Source: JAYREN01 sp963663375 (GTDB lineage: Bacteria; Acidobacteriota; Holophagae; Holophagales; Holophagaceae). Taken from it: a stretch of DNA of 64,000 nt. The stretch is taken from contig OY760195.1 in assembly GCA_963663375.1 (NCBI GenBank), positions 744,001 through 808,000 of the forward strand, given 5' to 3'. The position numbers and the translations under genes are program-made. Shown here in pieces: positions 48,661-57,531 of this stretch; the first letter of the stretch is position 1; every line of letters begins with the position of its first letter. The notes under the pieces were generated by a model. That model did not search any database and was not told the origin of the DNA. It worked only from the letters and a program-made list of their open reading frames with translations.

Positions 48661-48932
48661 CGCAGGAAAACCGCTCTGGTTCTCATCGCGCCGAGAAACG
48701 AATTCTCCGTTCAAGGTTTTCTTCCAGCTATCGAGCAAGGCCAACTTAATCGGTTCATTCGCTGTCATCATTTCGAACACGCTCCAGCATTTCCGCCACG
48801 TCCCACGCTCATCGGCCTTTCCCTTTCAACGCCACGCCTCCTTTCAACTGCGGCAATCCATGAAATCCGCTCAGCTCCAAGGCTTTCAAAACCTGTCGCG
48901 CCGCGAGCTTTCAACGGGCTCAGTCCAGCGCG
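48661..48932 (-). mobile_element. Cassette A, copy 22
   Basis: 272 bp; TTCGAACACG variant. Confidence 0.85.
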
Positions 48933-49056
48933 CCCTAACCCATCGTTCAACTCGGACGCTGCAGCCACGAGCACTTTCCTCCCGCCTGCATTCGGATTTC
49001 TCGTCCCCTTCCATCGTCCGACTGGCTGCATCGCCGGTTAACTCCATACGTTAGGC
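48933..49056 (+). repeat. attC site
   Basis: R'' CCCTAAC; GCTGCAGCC with GACTGGCTGCATCG right arm. Confidence 0.9.
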
Positions 49057-49087
49057 CGCACCACATTTCCCAACCAAAGGAGCAATC

Positions 49088-49411
49088 GTGATCCATTCCG
49101 ATTTCGCGACTTTCTATCGCTCAGTTGTGTTGCCACTCCGGACGAAAAACCCAGCCCAGAAACGACTTGATGGGCAGTCTTCTGGCGGTTCACGTGAGTC
49201 TGCTGGGCAGTTCCATTATCTAAACAGAGTGTGGACTGTCCACATGGACACGCACTTTGAACCGTTGCAAATCGCATTCGATGCGTCCGAGCAAGGATTG
49301 GATCCATTTCGACTTCAAGAAACGGCTCGTGGCCTTGCTCTTGCCTTAACGCCAAGTCTCAAAGCCAAACAGTCCACCATCTACAAGCACCTCTACATTT
49401 ATTCGTGGTAG
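49088..49411 (+). CDS. Small soluble protein, unknown
   Basis: 107 residues from GTG, with AAGGAG 7 nt upstream deciding the start. Pattern: SDFATFYRSVVLPLRTKNP, polar loop (SSGGSRESAG), YLNRVWTVHMDTHFEPL, helix ETARGLALAL. No signal. The DGQSSGGSRE loop and lengths resemble uncharacterised cassette proteins; no assignment. Confidence 0.74.
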   Translation: MIHSDFATFYRSVVLPLRTKNPAQKRLDGQSSGGSRESAGQFHYLNRVWTVHMDTHFEPLQIAFDASEQGLDPFRLQETARGLALALTPSLKAKQSTIYKHLYIYSW

Positions 49412-49417
49412 CAAGCG

Positions 49418-49541
49418 GCCTAACCCATCGTTCAACTCGGACGCTGCAGCCACGAGCACTTTTCTCCCGCCTGCGTTCGGATTTCTCGTCCCCTTTCATC
49501 GTCCGGTTGGCTGCACCGCCGGTTAACTCCATACGTTAGGG
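49418..49541 (+). repeat. attC site, R' GTTAGGG
   Basis: GCTGCAGCC form; R' G belongs to the next cassette. Confidence 0.9.
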
Positions 49542-49550
49542 CTCCCTCAA

Positions 49551-49946
49551 ATGCCACCGCTTCTCACAGACAAACCACACCATCCAACCACCAAGACAGC
49601 TCGAAATTTCGGTTTGTTAGCCGTTCTTTCTCCGATTATCTTGCCAGCTATCGGTGCTTTGGCCTCTGGAGTTAACGTACTTCGAAAACCTGATGACTTC
49701 ACCTTGCTTGCACAGGGTGCAATTTTCTTCGGTTGTTCGTCTGTTTTGGGGGTTTTCATTTTCCCAGTATTATTTGGAATAATAGCTTTGGCCTATCATC
49801 ACAGATCAACCAAACAACACCAGAGCGATTCTAGTGCATATGCCAATCCATCCCGGACACCCCAAGTTCTTGGAATTATTGGCATTTCCATACCTCTACT
49901 ACTAATATTGACGTTTTTCTTGTCTGCCCTAAGAGGTCTTCGTTGA
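49551..49946 (+). CDS. Membrane protein, three TM
   Basis: 131 residues. Polar N-terminus (LTDKPHHPTTKTA), TMs about 20-40, 57-82 and 106-126, with a polar loop HHRSTKQHQSDSSAYANPS. DUF4190-like plan (short N-tail, TM pairs, prolines), tentative. Cassette ends GTTAGGGC and GCCCTAAC agree. Confidence 0.75.
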   Translation: MPPLLTDKPHHPTTKTARNFGLLAVLSPIILPAIGALASGVNVLRKPDDFTLLAQGAIFFGCSSVLGVFIFPVLFGIIALAYHHRSTKQHQSDSSAYANPSRTPQVLGIIGISIPLLLILTFFLSALRGLR

Positions 49947-49980
49947 AATCAGCCTGACTTTCAGCGTATCCCGCGTATCG

Positions 49981-50103
49981 CCCTAACCAATCGTTCAACT
50001 CGGACGCTACCTCTGCGAGTCACTAGCACCGCCAATCGTTCCGATTCCTCGTCTCCTCTCGCCGCGTCGCTTCGGTAGCGCCGGTTAACTCCAATCGTTA
50101 GGC
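49981..50103 (+). repeat. attC site, R'' CCCTAAC
   Basis: GCTACC / GGTAGC; apex CTAGCACCGCC. Confidence 0.9.
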
Positions 50104-50105
50104 CT

Positions 50106-50357
50106 ATGAGCGACCTTCCTCTTATCAGAGATCTCCGAGAACAGCCCTGGCTTCTCGCCATCTTCCTATTCGGCTTCATTGCATTCGGGTATCAACTCGT
50201 CGTTTCCCTTCGCCAAGGTTTTGCCTTTGATGGGGCTTACGTTTTTGATCGAAATAAGAGCCCGTTCTTCTTTTGGATGTACATTGCCTTCATTGGCATG
50301 TTCGCCATTGTCTGTGTCGTTATAATTTCCTTGTTTTCACTCTCATACGTTCTATGA
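50106..50357 (+). CDS. Two-TM membrane protein
   Basis: 83 residues. TMs about 16-34 and 53-80, loop RQGFAFDGAYVFDRNKS. The ATG lies only 2 nt after R' (GTTAGGCCTATG), the shortest leader in the window. Unknown. Confidence 0.74.
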   Translation: MSDLPLIRDLREQPWLLAIFLFGFIAFGYQLVVSLRQGFAFDGAYVFDRNKSPFFFWMYIAFIGMFAIVCVVIISLFSLSYVL

Positions 50358-50363
50358 ACCCTG

Positions 50364-50487
50364 GCCTAACCATCCGCTCAACTCGGACGCTGCCTCTGCG
50401 AGGCACCGTCCTCGACCGTCGTTCAGATTTCCCGTCTCTCTCGCACCGCGCCGCCTCGGCAGCGCCGGTTAGCTTTGTTCGTTAGGC
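50364..50487 (+). repeat. attC site with altered L boxes
   Basis: GCTCAAC / GTTAGC; GCTGCC / GGCAGC. Confidence 0.92.
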
Positions 50488-50759
50488 CGCAGGAAAACCG
50501 CTCTGGTTCTCATCGCGCCGAGAAACGAATTCTCCGTTCAAGGTTTCCTTCCAGCTATCGAGCAAGGCCAACTTAATCGGTTCATTCGCTGTCATCATTT
50601 CGAGTACGCTCCAGCATTTCCGCCACGTCCCACGCTCGTCGGCCTTTCCCTTTCAACGCCACGCATCCTTTCCACTGCGGCAATCCATGAAATCCGCTCA
50701 GCTCCAAGGCTTTCAAAACCAGTCGCGCCGCGTGCTTTCATCGGGCTCAGTCCAGCGCG
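50488..50759 (-). mobile_element. Cassette A, copy 23
   Basis: 272 bp; sister of copy 2 (5411), sharing its GCATCCTTTCCACTGCGG variant and attC. Confidence 0.85.
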
Positions 50760-50883
50760 CCCTAACCCTTCGTTCAACTCGGACGCTGCAGCCACGAGCA
50801 CTTTCCTCCCGTCTGCGTTCGGATTTCTCGTCCCCTTTCATCGTCCGGTCGGCTGCATCGCCGGTTAACTCCATACGTTAGGC
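50760..50883 (+). repeat. attC site
   Basis: R'' CCCTAAC then CCTTCG; otherwise as 5683-5806. Confidence 0.9.
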
Positions 50884-50888
50884 GCCAC

Positions 50889-51314
50889 ATGACTCAACGC
50901 CGTCACAGATGGGTATCCGTTGGAGGACTTGCCCTATTTGCAGGTTTTTTGGTTTTGAATATTCTTGTGCGTGTGACATATGCGCTTTTTACACGTAACA
51001 GTTCACCCACAACAATCGCAATGGTTTTACCTTGTGCTGTTTTTTTGTTTTTCATCTTATATTTTGGATTAGTTCGTCCAATTCTTTTACAAAAACTCTG
51101 GCGAATTCCACGATCATGGTTTGAATGTTTTTTTGGATTAGCAGCATACCATCTTCTGATTGCGTTCTATGTGTTTATAACCGGAATGACTCCAACAAAA
51201 TTTAACAGCCAACCAATGCCAAGAACCGGTGGAGTGCGTTGGGTATATATTTCAATAACATGCGCCACTATTGCTCTTCCTTTCTATATTTATGACAAAC
51301 GCCGTAGCGCCTAA
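50889..51314 (+). CDS. Membrane protein, four TM
   Basis: 141 residues. TMs about 10-32, 43-64, 79-98 and 115-133; basic start (TQRRHRW) and end (DKRRSA). AT-rich, Phe-rich. Family not recognised. TAA in R''. Confidence 0.78.
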   Translation: MTQRRHRWVSVGGLALFAGFLVLNILVRVTYALFTRNSSPTTIAMVLPCAVFLFFILYFGLVRPILLQKLWRIPRSWFECFFGLAAYHLLIAFYVFITGMTPTKFNSQPMPRTGGVRWVYISITCATIALPFYIYDKRRSA

Positions 51315-51432
51315 CCAATCGTTCAACTCGGACGCTACCTCTGCGAGTCACCTTCACCGCCAAGCATCCCGATTCCTCGTCTCCCCTTCAACGCGCCGCT
51401 TCGGTAGCGCCGGTTAACTCCAATCGTTAGGC
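51309..51432 (+). repeat. attC site
   Basis: GCTACC / GGTAGC, 124 nt. Confidence 0.92.
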
Positions 51433-51439
51433 GTCTACA

Positions 51440-51928
51440 TTGCTCTCCAGAATATTCGTTTCTTCCCTATTCACGTTCAGCCTCCTCTCAAAAGAGGTCC
51501 CTCCTCCGCCGCTACCGGCAGCTCCAATTGGCTCAGCCAAGATTGGGGCTAGGCTCATACAGAAACTAGCGAATTCAGGAAATGGTGCTGATAGGCTCGT
51601 CATTTCTCCGATCTCTGCCAGCATGGCCGTTCTTCCAGGTGGTCAATTTATACCAGTTCAACCAACAGTTATTCACGACAAGATAGTTGTTCAGCATTTT
51701 TTCTATCTACTCAAGATTTCTAAGCCCGTCTGGTATGCAGAACATTGCGGTTGTGAAGGCGATTACACGATTAAGGCTTTCAAAGGCACTCGTCTATTGC
51801 TATCCCTGGTCATTGCCCATTCGGAAACAATCAAATTGCCAAATGTAAATGGCGAAATCGAACTGAAGGATTCCGATAAATGGCTCCAATGGATGAAATC
51901 CAATGACTTACTTCATACAGAAAACTAA
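51440..51928 (+). CDS. Secreted protein, unknown
   Basis: 162 residues from TTG. Weak signal peptide about 1-17 (LSRIFVSSLFTFSLLS), then a Pro-rich linker (EVPPPPLPAAP). Later VVQHFFYLLKISKPVWYAEHCGCEGDY with a CGC motif and a C-terminal WLQWMKSNDLL. Unknown. Confidence 0.72.
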   Translation: MLSRIFVSSLFTFSLLSKEVPPPPLPAAPIGSAKIGARLIQKLANSGNGADRLVISPISASMAVLPGGQFIPVQPTVIHDKIVVQHFFYLLKISKPVWYAEHCGCEGDYTIKAFKGTRLLLSLVIAHSETIKLPNVNGEIELKDSDKWLQWMKSNDLLHTEN

Positions 51929-51942
51929 TTTGTCCCCTCGGC

Positions 51943-52039
51943 GCCTAACCCTCCGCTCAACTCGGACGCTGCCTCTGCAAGGCATCGTCCGGCCCGTCGC
52001 GCCGCTACAGGCAGCGCCGGTTAGCTTCCTTCGTTAGGC
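51943..52039 (+). repeat. attC site with altered L boxes, short form
   Basis: 97 nt; GCTCAAC / GTTAGC with GCTGCC / GGCAGC arms. Confidence 0.9.
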
Positions 52040-52311
52040 CGCAGGAAAACCGCTCTGGTTCTCATCGCGCCGAGAAACAAACTCTCCGTTCAAGGTTTCC
52101 TTCCAGCTATCGAGCAAGGCCAACTTAATCGGTTCATTCGCTGTCATCATTTCGAGTACGCTCCAAAGTCCAAACCACGCCACACGCTCGTCGGCCTTTC
52201 CCTTTCAACGCCACGCCTCCTTTCAACTGCGGCAATCCATGAAATCCGTTCAGCTCCAAGGTTTTCAAATCCAGTCGCGCCGCAAGCTTTCAACGGGCTC
52301 AGTCCAGCGCG
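52040..52311 (-). mobile_element. Cassette A, copy 24
   Basis: 272 bp with AAAGTCCAAACCACGCC segment. Confidence 0.85.
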
Positions 52312-52435
52312 CCCTAACCCATCGTTCAACTCAGACGCTGCCTCTGCGAGTCACTTCACTCCACAAGCGTTCGGATTTCTCGTCTCTCACCTTCCGCGCC
52401 GCTTCGGCAGCGCCGGTTAACTCCATTCGTTAGGC
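52312..52435 (+). repeat. attC site
   Basis: R'' CCCTAAC; GCTGCC / GGCAGC, 124 nt. Confidence 0.9.
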
Positions 52436-52470
52436 CACCCATTCCGGACAACAACTGAGTCGAGTCGCCC

Positions 52471-52821
52471 GTGCCTCAATCCATCACATTCTCGGAGCTT
52501 CAAGAGTTCTACGATGAGCTCGATTTAGGCATCTCCCGTAATGTCTCTATCGAAATCCATTTCTCATCCAATCCACCCCACCCGTCTTCGGATCTTTGGA
52601 AACGACTTGGGCAGTGCAAGGGATGGAGCCAGATGGTTGCTATCGACTTCATGCTGAGTCGACCCGAAATCACGCCCCCGTTTGAATCCATTCAAGCGAT
52701 TTCCATGCTGGGCCCAATAATTTCAAACTTCATCCGATTTCCAAAATACAGAAAATACAAACTGACCACTCAACAACAGAAGACTGGCAAAGATCGCAAA
52801 ATACTATTACAACCAAAATGA
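52471..52821 (+). CDS. Small soluble protein, unknown
   Basis: 116 residues from GTG; no signal. FSELQEFYDELDLGIS, VSIEIHFSSNPPH, WKRLGQCKGWSQM and a strongly basic end (KYRKYKLTTQQQKTGKDRK). Possibly nucleic-acid or membrane associated through that tail (inference). No clear RBS. Confidence 0.66.
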   Translation: MPQSITFSELQEFYDELDLGISRNVSIEIHFSSNPPHPSSDLWKRLGQCKGWSQMVAIDFMLSRPEITPPFESIQAISMLGPIISNFIRFPKYRKYKLTTQQQKTGKDRKILLQPK

Positions 52822-52837
52822 ATACGCAGCCCGCCTG

Positions 52838-52961
52838 GCCTAACCCATCGTTCAACTCGGACGCTGCAGCCACGAGCACTTTCCTCCCGCCTGCATTCGG
52901 ATTTCTCGTCCCCTTTCATCGTCCGGTTGGCTGCATCGCCGGTTAACTCCATACGTTAGGC
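52838..52961 (+). repeat. attC site
   Basis: GCTGCAGCC arms, GGCTGCATCG right. Confidence 0.92.
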
Positions 52962-52984
52962 CGCATGATTGTAGGAGCCTCCAA

Positions 52985-53566
52985 GTGTTTCAAATATTCC
53001 CCGTAATACTAATCGCACTGTTCACGAATTCATATCAATCTGATGTCCCTCCAACAAAAACCACCGGAGTCCCAAAACCCTTGACCATTCGGCTTGAAAA
53101 TGGTGAATTTTCTATCGGCCAAACTTTGCTAACTGCCAATGCTTCACTCCAAGACATCACCCAAGCTTTAGGCCCCGCCACTCGAAGGATTACACGTCCA
53201 AGTCCTGCGAACACAATCCATGCCTGGGATAACGATGGCCTCATTGCGTATGAATCCAATGAGACTCATCTAATTACATGTGTTTCCATATGCTTTGCAA
53301 AGTACGAGCTTAATTTCGATCCAATTACTGCTTATGAGTTTGATTTCAAAACCACCTTCAAAGGTGATCTATTACTTAACGGTTACTCGGTGAGTTCGCA
53401 GGACAAGCTTACTAATATTACAAGTAGTGTCCCAAATATTAAATGTATTAACGGCTTACCCTTAGGTGTTTACACATATCTTGTATCGAACCACCACATA
53501 ACCATTAGGCAAATCAATTCACCCAAAATACATAGCATTGAAATTTCTACTGCTTATAAGCAATAG
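52985..53566 (+). CDS. Secreted protein, DUF7738-like
   Basis: 193 residues from GTG; AGGAG 6 nt upstream. Signal peptide about 1-18. Mature: ENGEFSIGQTLLTANASLQDITQALG, then HAWDNDGLIAYESN, ITCVSICFAKYELNFDP and later FKGDLLLNGYSVS. Two-fold repetition of a (G-x-L-L-N-G / S-L-x-D-I) unit suggests a duplicated small domain like proteins I remember as DUF7738; not certain. AT-rich second half. Confidence 0.75.
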   Translation: MFQIFPVILIALFTNSYQSDVPPTKTTGVPKPLTIRLENGEFSIGQTLLTANASLQDITQALGPATRRITRPSPANTIHAWDNDGLIAYESNETHLITCVSICFAKYELNFDPITAYEFDFKTTFKGDLLLNGYSVSSQDKLTNITSSVPNIKCINGLPLGVYTYLVSNHHITIRQINSPKIHSIEISTAYKQ

Positions 53567-53570
53567 CACG

Positions 53571-53694
53571 GCCTAACCCATCGTTCAACCCGGACGCTAC
53601 CTCTGCGAGTCACTTTCCCCACCAAGCATTCCGATTCCTCGTCTCCCACCTACGCGCCGCTTCGGTAGCGCCCGGTTAACTCCATACGTTAGGC
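53571..53694 (+). repeat. attC site
   Basis: GCTACC / GGTAGC with the extra C (GCGCCCGG). Confidence 0.9.
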
Positions 53695-53702
53695 CTCTCT
53701 CA

Positions 53703-53933
53703 ATGCAGCAAGCTCGCCCATCTCGAACAAGGATCATCGCAGAGTCGATAGGTGTTGCAGTTTTGTGCGCTGTTCTATTCTTTTCCATCGGATTCGCCTG
53801 GGCTATTCACAGTGAAGCCAAGTCAGGTATTGATGCAGGAAACGCGCCTGGCTGCTTTCTTGTGGTCGGCCTTCTTGCAGGCGTTATTCTGGCTCCGATA
53901 TATGCACTCATTCGTTCACGTAGATCGGCCTAA
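53703..53933 (+). CDS. Two-TM membrane protein
   Basis: 76 residues. Basic start (QQARPSRTR), TMs about 12-33 and 51-69, end RSRRSA. Loop HSEAKSGIDAGNAPG. Unknown. TAA in R''. Confidence 0.75.
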   Translation: MQQARPSRTRIIAESIGVAVLCAVLFFSIGFAWAIHSEAKSGIDAGNAPGCFLVVGLLAGVILAPIYALIRSRRSA

Positions 53934-54024
53934 CCTTTCGTTCAACCCGGACACTGCCTCTGCGAGGCACCGTCCGATCCTTCCGCGCCGCTTCGGCAGC
54001 GCCGGTTAACTCCAATCGTTAGGC
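53928..54024 (+). repeat. attC site
   Basis: 97-nt form with left arm ACTGCC facing GGCAGC (one mismatch). Confidence 0.9.
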
Positions 54025-54029
54025 CGCTC

Positions 54030-54605
54030 ATGAAACTCCCGCTAGCCATCATTCCAATCGCGCTTCTTGCCTGTAAACCATCAGGCGAGCAGATCAATTC
54101 GATCAACCATCCAGCAATTCAAGCCTACCTGCGCTCAACCAGCTTCCTACCAAGGTGGAGTCCCGACGTCTACCCCGCTGTCCACCAATGGGATCAAACA
54201 ATCCAACTCGCAAACGGACTATCACTTCGCGTAACCGCAACCGGCTGGATTTCTGGACAGTTCCTCGGACAATACTCAGATCAGTCCTCGCCAGTAATTA
54301 TTGGTCGGCCAGGTGATTATGTGTACCCTTGCGACTTACGATTTGATCCTAATACCCAAATGCTATACGCCAAGGCGACAGGTTTAGCTGGTGATATCAC
54401 AAAAGCAACGATTTTGTATGAATTTGACACTTGTCAAAGAAAACAAAAATCGATTAATTACATCAATCCGGATCTGCTTCCAAATAACCCTGCACCATCC
54501 ACGCCGCGGCCTAACCAATCGTTCAACCCGGACGCTACCTCTGCGAGTCCCTCCTCCGTCAAACATTCCGATTCCTCGTCTCCCACCACCGCGCCGCTTC
54601 GGTAG
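54030..54605 (+). CDS. Lipoprotein reading into attC
   Basis: 191 residues. Lipobox LLAC (Cys15). Cassette-specific part is about 160 residues: WSPDVYPAVHQWDQTI, LSLRVTATGWISGQFLG, VIIGRPGDYVYPCDLRFD. No stop before R'', so the frame enters attC (PNQSFNPDATSAS) and stops at the TAG in the CGGTAG arm. Hence arm type determines tail length: a GGTAGC arm creates the stop. Confidence 0.72.
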   Translation: MKLPLAIIPIALLACKPSGEQINSINHPAIQAYLRSTSFLPRWSPDVYPAVHQWDQTIQLANGLSLRVTATGWISGQFLGQYSDQSSPVIIGRPGDYVYPCDLRFDPNTQMLYAKATGLAGDITKATILYEFDTCQRKQKSINYINPDLLPNNPAPSTPRPNQSFNPDATSASPSSVKHSDSSSPTTAPLR

Positions 54606-54630
54606 CGCCGGTTAACTCCATACGTTAGGC
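54509..54630 (+). repeat. attC site (partly translated)
   Basis: GCTACC / GGTAGC, 122 nt. Confidence 0.9.
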
Positions 54631-54638
54631 GCAACACC

Positions 54639-55094
54639 ATGACGTCCAGGTATCTCCACGCATTGAAGCTCCTGGCCTTGCCAGCATTTTTTGGTGCATG
54701 CACGCTGTTTGCTCAGGCCAATTCAATGCGGCGGTTGACCTATGTTTCTGTTCCTACAGGTTCACTCAAGTCGGTAAAAGAAAAAAGGCGCGCCGATGTT
54801 CATTCTTACGATCTTTTCTATGGGAAAAATGGACATATACGGGTTGGATGTTTTGGCGACAAAGAACTAAAACCACCGTCCGACACCAAATCATGCACTA
54901 TCAAAGTAGGCGATGAACTAATCTTTGGATTGGGTAAGTATAGAAAATATTACCATTTCGACATAAAAACGAATCATGTAAAAATGATCACCTTCCAATC
55001 CACCGATGGGCGCGAGCAGGTTTGCACCATTCTAATTCTCAACGGCCCACTTCCTCAAATATTCAAGGTCGCCGATGCGATTCATCCAAATTAG
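54639..55094 (+). CDS. Secreted protein, unknown (copy of 10132)
   Basis: 151 residues; differs from 10132-10587 at a handful of positions (Asp/Asn, Ile/Val, Phe/Val, Ile/Phe, Arg/Ile, Met/Ile). Leader GCGCAACACC and 3' flank are conserved. Changes are mostly non-synonymous, which is unusual for such close copies. Confidence 0.82.
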   Translation: MTSRYLHALKLLALPAFFGACTLFAQANSMRRLTYVSVPTGSLKSVKEKRRADVHSYDLFYGKNGHIRVGCFGDKELKPPSDTKSCTIKVGDELIFGLGKYRKYYHFDIKTNHVKMITFQSTDGREQVCTILILNGPLPQIFKVADAIHPN

Positions 55095-55105
55095 CCTCGG
55101 CCAGC

Positions 55106-55202
55106 GCCTAACCCATCGTTCAACCCGGACGCTGCCTCTGCGAGTCACCGTCCAATCCTTCCGCGCCGCTACGGCAGCGCCGGTTAACTCCATACGTTAG
55201 GC
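55106..55202 (+). repeat. attC site
   Basis: 97-nt GCTGCC / GGCAGC form. Confidence 0.92.
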
Positions 55203-55477
55203 CAACTCCATCGTTTCTTCCTTCTAGCACAGCAATGCCCTGCCCTGCGTTTCCTTCCAGCTATCCAGCAAGGCCAACTTCACCGCTCTTCCCGCTGTCA
55301 TCATTGCGAGTACGCCCCATCGCTTCACCCACGCCCCTGGCTCATCGCCCTCTGGTTCTCAGCCTCGCGTCTTCGCTCAACCCGGCAGGTTCGCTTTGTT
55401 CATGAACATCGAAACGCCCATTCTTCTGCCCAACGGCTCGCACCAGCGCACCGCGGCCCGCACAAGCTCGCGTCGGG
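55203..55477 (-). mobile_element. Cassette B, copy 2
   Basis: ~275 bp, diverged from 30401. Keeps CTGTCATCATTGCGAGTACG and the minus-strand VKLALLDSWKE-type peptide (GTGAAGTTGGCCTTGCTGGATAG); shares the plus-strand MNxxxPILLPNGSHQRTAART segment, too. Confidence 0.75.
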
Positions 55478-55601
55478 GCCTAACCATCCGCTCAACTCGG
55501 ACGCTGCCTCTGCGAGGCACCGTCCTCGATCAGCGTTCGGATTTCCCGTCCCTCGCGAACCGCGCCGCCTCGGCAACGCCGGTTAGCTTTGATCGTTAGG
55601 A
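55478..55601 (+). repeat. attC site with altered L boxes, R' GTTAGGA
   Basis: GCTCAAC / GTTAGC; left arm GCTGCC, right GGCAAC. R' A belongs to the next cassette. Confidence 0.88.
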
Positions 55602-55606
55602 TTCCA

Positions 55607-55903
55607 GTGAGCGCCCTTTCAAGATATTTCGGACTTAAGCCAAAATACAGGATCGGCGTGAATTTTTTAATTTCCGTTTTACCGACACTACTTGCAATGT
55701 ACATTATTGACATATCTCGTTTTTCATTTATTCGAGAAAGGATTGGCCAGTCTGATCCCGCAAACAACCACCACATTGAATTTGTATTTTTCGGAATAAC
55801 AACACCAATGTATTTTCGGTTTTTTTATCCTATATTGCTATATTTGCTCTTTTTTATGGTCTTTGAAATATTTTCGCGCAAGAATTTCGGCAATGAATCC
55901 TAA
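55607..55903 (+). CDS. Two-TM membrane protein
   Basis: 98 residues from GTG at 55607; the longer frame starts inside attC. TMs about 17-36 and 67-88; loop RFSFIRERIGQSDPANNHH. AT-rich. Cassette ends TTAGGATTC and GAATCCTAAC match. TAA in R''. Confidence 0.74.
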   Translation: MSALSRYFGLKPKYRIGVNFLISVLPTLLAMYIIDISRFSFIRERIGQSDPANNHHIEFVFFGITTPMYFRFFYPILLYLLFFMVFEIFSRKNFGNES

Positions 55904-55994
55904 CCCATCGTTCAACCCGGACGCTGCCTCTGCGAGTCACCGTCCGATCCTTCCGCGCCGCTACGGCAGCGCCGGTTAACTCCATACGTTAGGC
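55898..55994 (+). repeat. attC site, R'' TCCTAAC
   Basis: 97-nt GCTGCC form. Confidence 0.92.
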
Positions 55995-56266
55995 CGCAGG
56001 AAAACCGCTCTGGTTCTCGTCGCGCCGAACACCGAATTCTCCGTTCAAGGTTTCCTTCCAGCTATCGAGCAAGGCCAACTTAATCGGTTCATTCGCTGTC
56101 ATCATTTCGAGTACGCTCCAGCATTTCCGCCACGTCCAGCGCTCGTCGGCCTTTCCCTTTCAACGCCACGCCTCCTTTCAACTGCGGCAATCCATGAAAT
56201 CCTTTCAGCTCCAAGGTTTTCAAAACCAGTCGCGCCGCGAGCTTTCAACGGGCTCAGTCCAGCGCG
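55995..56266 (-). mobile_element. Cassette A, copy 25
   Basis: 272 bp; CTCGTCGCGCCGAACACCG start as in copy 6 but with four A, so the inverted frame stops at R' again. Confidence 0.85.
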
Positions 56267-56390
56267 CCCTAACCCATCGTTCAACTCCGACGCTGCCTCT
56301 GCGAGTCACTAGCCGCCACCAGCGTTCGGATTTCTCGTCTCTCACCTTCCGCGCCGCCTCGGCAGCGCCGGTTAACTCCATACGTTAGGC
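56267..56390 (+). repeat. attC site
   Basis: R'' CCCTAAC; GCTGCC / GGCAGC, 124 nt. Confidence 0.9.
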
Positions 56391-56547
56391 CGCCACACCG
56401 CGAGAACGGTTTTCTCAGTTTCAGCGCTTCGACAATGTCATGCTTATCGGCAACACCGTTTCGCTTTTCCAAAGCATTCCACCACTATTGTTCTTTCCCA
56501 ATCCCAAGGCCTTCTTTCTCCGTTCTCACGTTGGGCGGAGCCAGGCG
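56391..56547. mobile_element. Cassette D, copy 3
   Basis: ~157 bp; close to copy 2 in its left half, to copy 1 in its right end (GGGCGGAGCCAGGCG). Confidence 0.75.
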
Positions 56548-56671
56548 GTCTAACCCATCGTTCAACTCCGACGCTGCCTCTGCGAGTCACCAGCCGCCAC
56601 CAGCGTTCGGATTTCTCGTCTCTCACCTTCCGCGCCGCTTCGGCAGCGCCGGTTAACTCCATACGTTAGGC
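56548..56671 (+). repeat. attC site, R'' GTCTAAC
   Basis: GCTGCC / GGCAGC, 124 nt: a third stem class after the same D body. Confidence 0.9.
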
Positions 56672-56676
56672 GTCAC

Positions 56677-57039
56677 GTGACCTCCTCTCCACGACACAAG
56701 ACCTTTGGTACGCCAATAGAAGAATGGATTTCTCTCGTACCAAACGAATTGAACGAGGATGCAATCGGTCTGTGGCAAATCGTCCCCTGCTTTCGTTATG
56801 ACTTCGGTTTAGAGGGCAAAGATCTCGAGAATTATGTTCGTCAGTGCATCGCGCTTTTGCTCGAGAGAGGCGCCGTTCCTGTATATGGCACTGAGAACAA
56901 AGATGGGTGGCGAATCTGGACAAGCCTATCTTCTGGTTCCAGTTCTACACTCGATCAAGTAATGACCTACTGGCAGACACTTGGTCGTGATCCCGATTTT
57001 GGTGATCTCTGGTTTGCCTTACCAAAGACCCTCCAGTGA
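56677..57039 (+). CDS. Soluble conserved-looking protein, unknown
   Basis: 120 residues from GTG 5 nt after R'. FGTPIEEWISLVPNELNEDAI, GLWQIVPCFRYDFGLEG, VRQCIALLLERGAVPVYG and YWQTLGRDPDFGDLWFALP. The dense aromatic and acidic motifs suggest a conserved family of accessory-region proteins that I cannot name. No signal. Confidence 0.75.
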   Translation: MTSSPRHKTFGTPIEEWISLVPNELNEDAIGLWQIVPCFRYDFGLEGKDLENYVRQCIALLLERGAVPVYGTENKDGWRIWTSLSSGSSSTLDQVMTYWQTLGRDPDFGDLWFALPKTLQ

Positions 57040-57048
57040 TATCGACCC

Positions 57049-57145
57049 GCCTAACCAATCGTTCAACCCGGACGCTGCCTCTGCGAGTCACCGTCCGATC
57101 CTTCCGCGCCGCCTCGGCAGCGCCGGTTAACTCCATTCGTTAGGC
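57049..57145 (+). repeat. attC site
   Basis: 97-nt form with CGCCGCCTCGGCAGC. Confidence 0.92.
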
Positions 57146-57425
57146 CCACTCGGCATTTCCTGTTCTTTTCCTCTTTGCCTTGCCTTTGCACGCTCGATCT
57201 TTGCGGTTCTCGCTTCGCTACGGATTGGCGTTATTGTTTGTGGTTTCACAAACGGCCCATGGATTTCTGCGATCATGGTACTGATTCCAACGCCCGTTCC
57301 TTTCCGCTCACGCAATAACTCCCAAGCCTTTCACTTTTGGATTCGGTTCATGGATTTCCAACCACGCACATTCGCCCCTGAAACCATGCATTCCGCGTGC
57401 TCCGGCGGTCGATTCCGGCTGGTGG
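57146..57425 (-). mobile_element. Cassette C, copy 3 (frame interrupted)
   Basis: ~280 bp. On the minus strand MNRIQK is followed by a stop at the position of Glu in the other copies; downstream LLRERKGTGVG and STMIAEIHGPFVKPQ are still recognisable. Likely a decayed copy if C is coding. Confidence 0.7.
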
Positions 57426-57522
57426 TCCTAACCGGTCGTTCAACCCGGACGCTGCCTCTGCGAGTCACCGTCCGATCCTTCCGCGCCGCCGCGGCAGCGC
57501 CGGTTAACTCCATACGTTAGGC
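57426..57522 (+). repeat. attC site, R'' TCCTAAC
   Basis: 97-nt form with CCGGTC after R'', as for the other C copies. Confidence 0.9.
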
Positions 57523-57531
57523 TGCTTTCCA

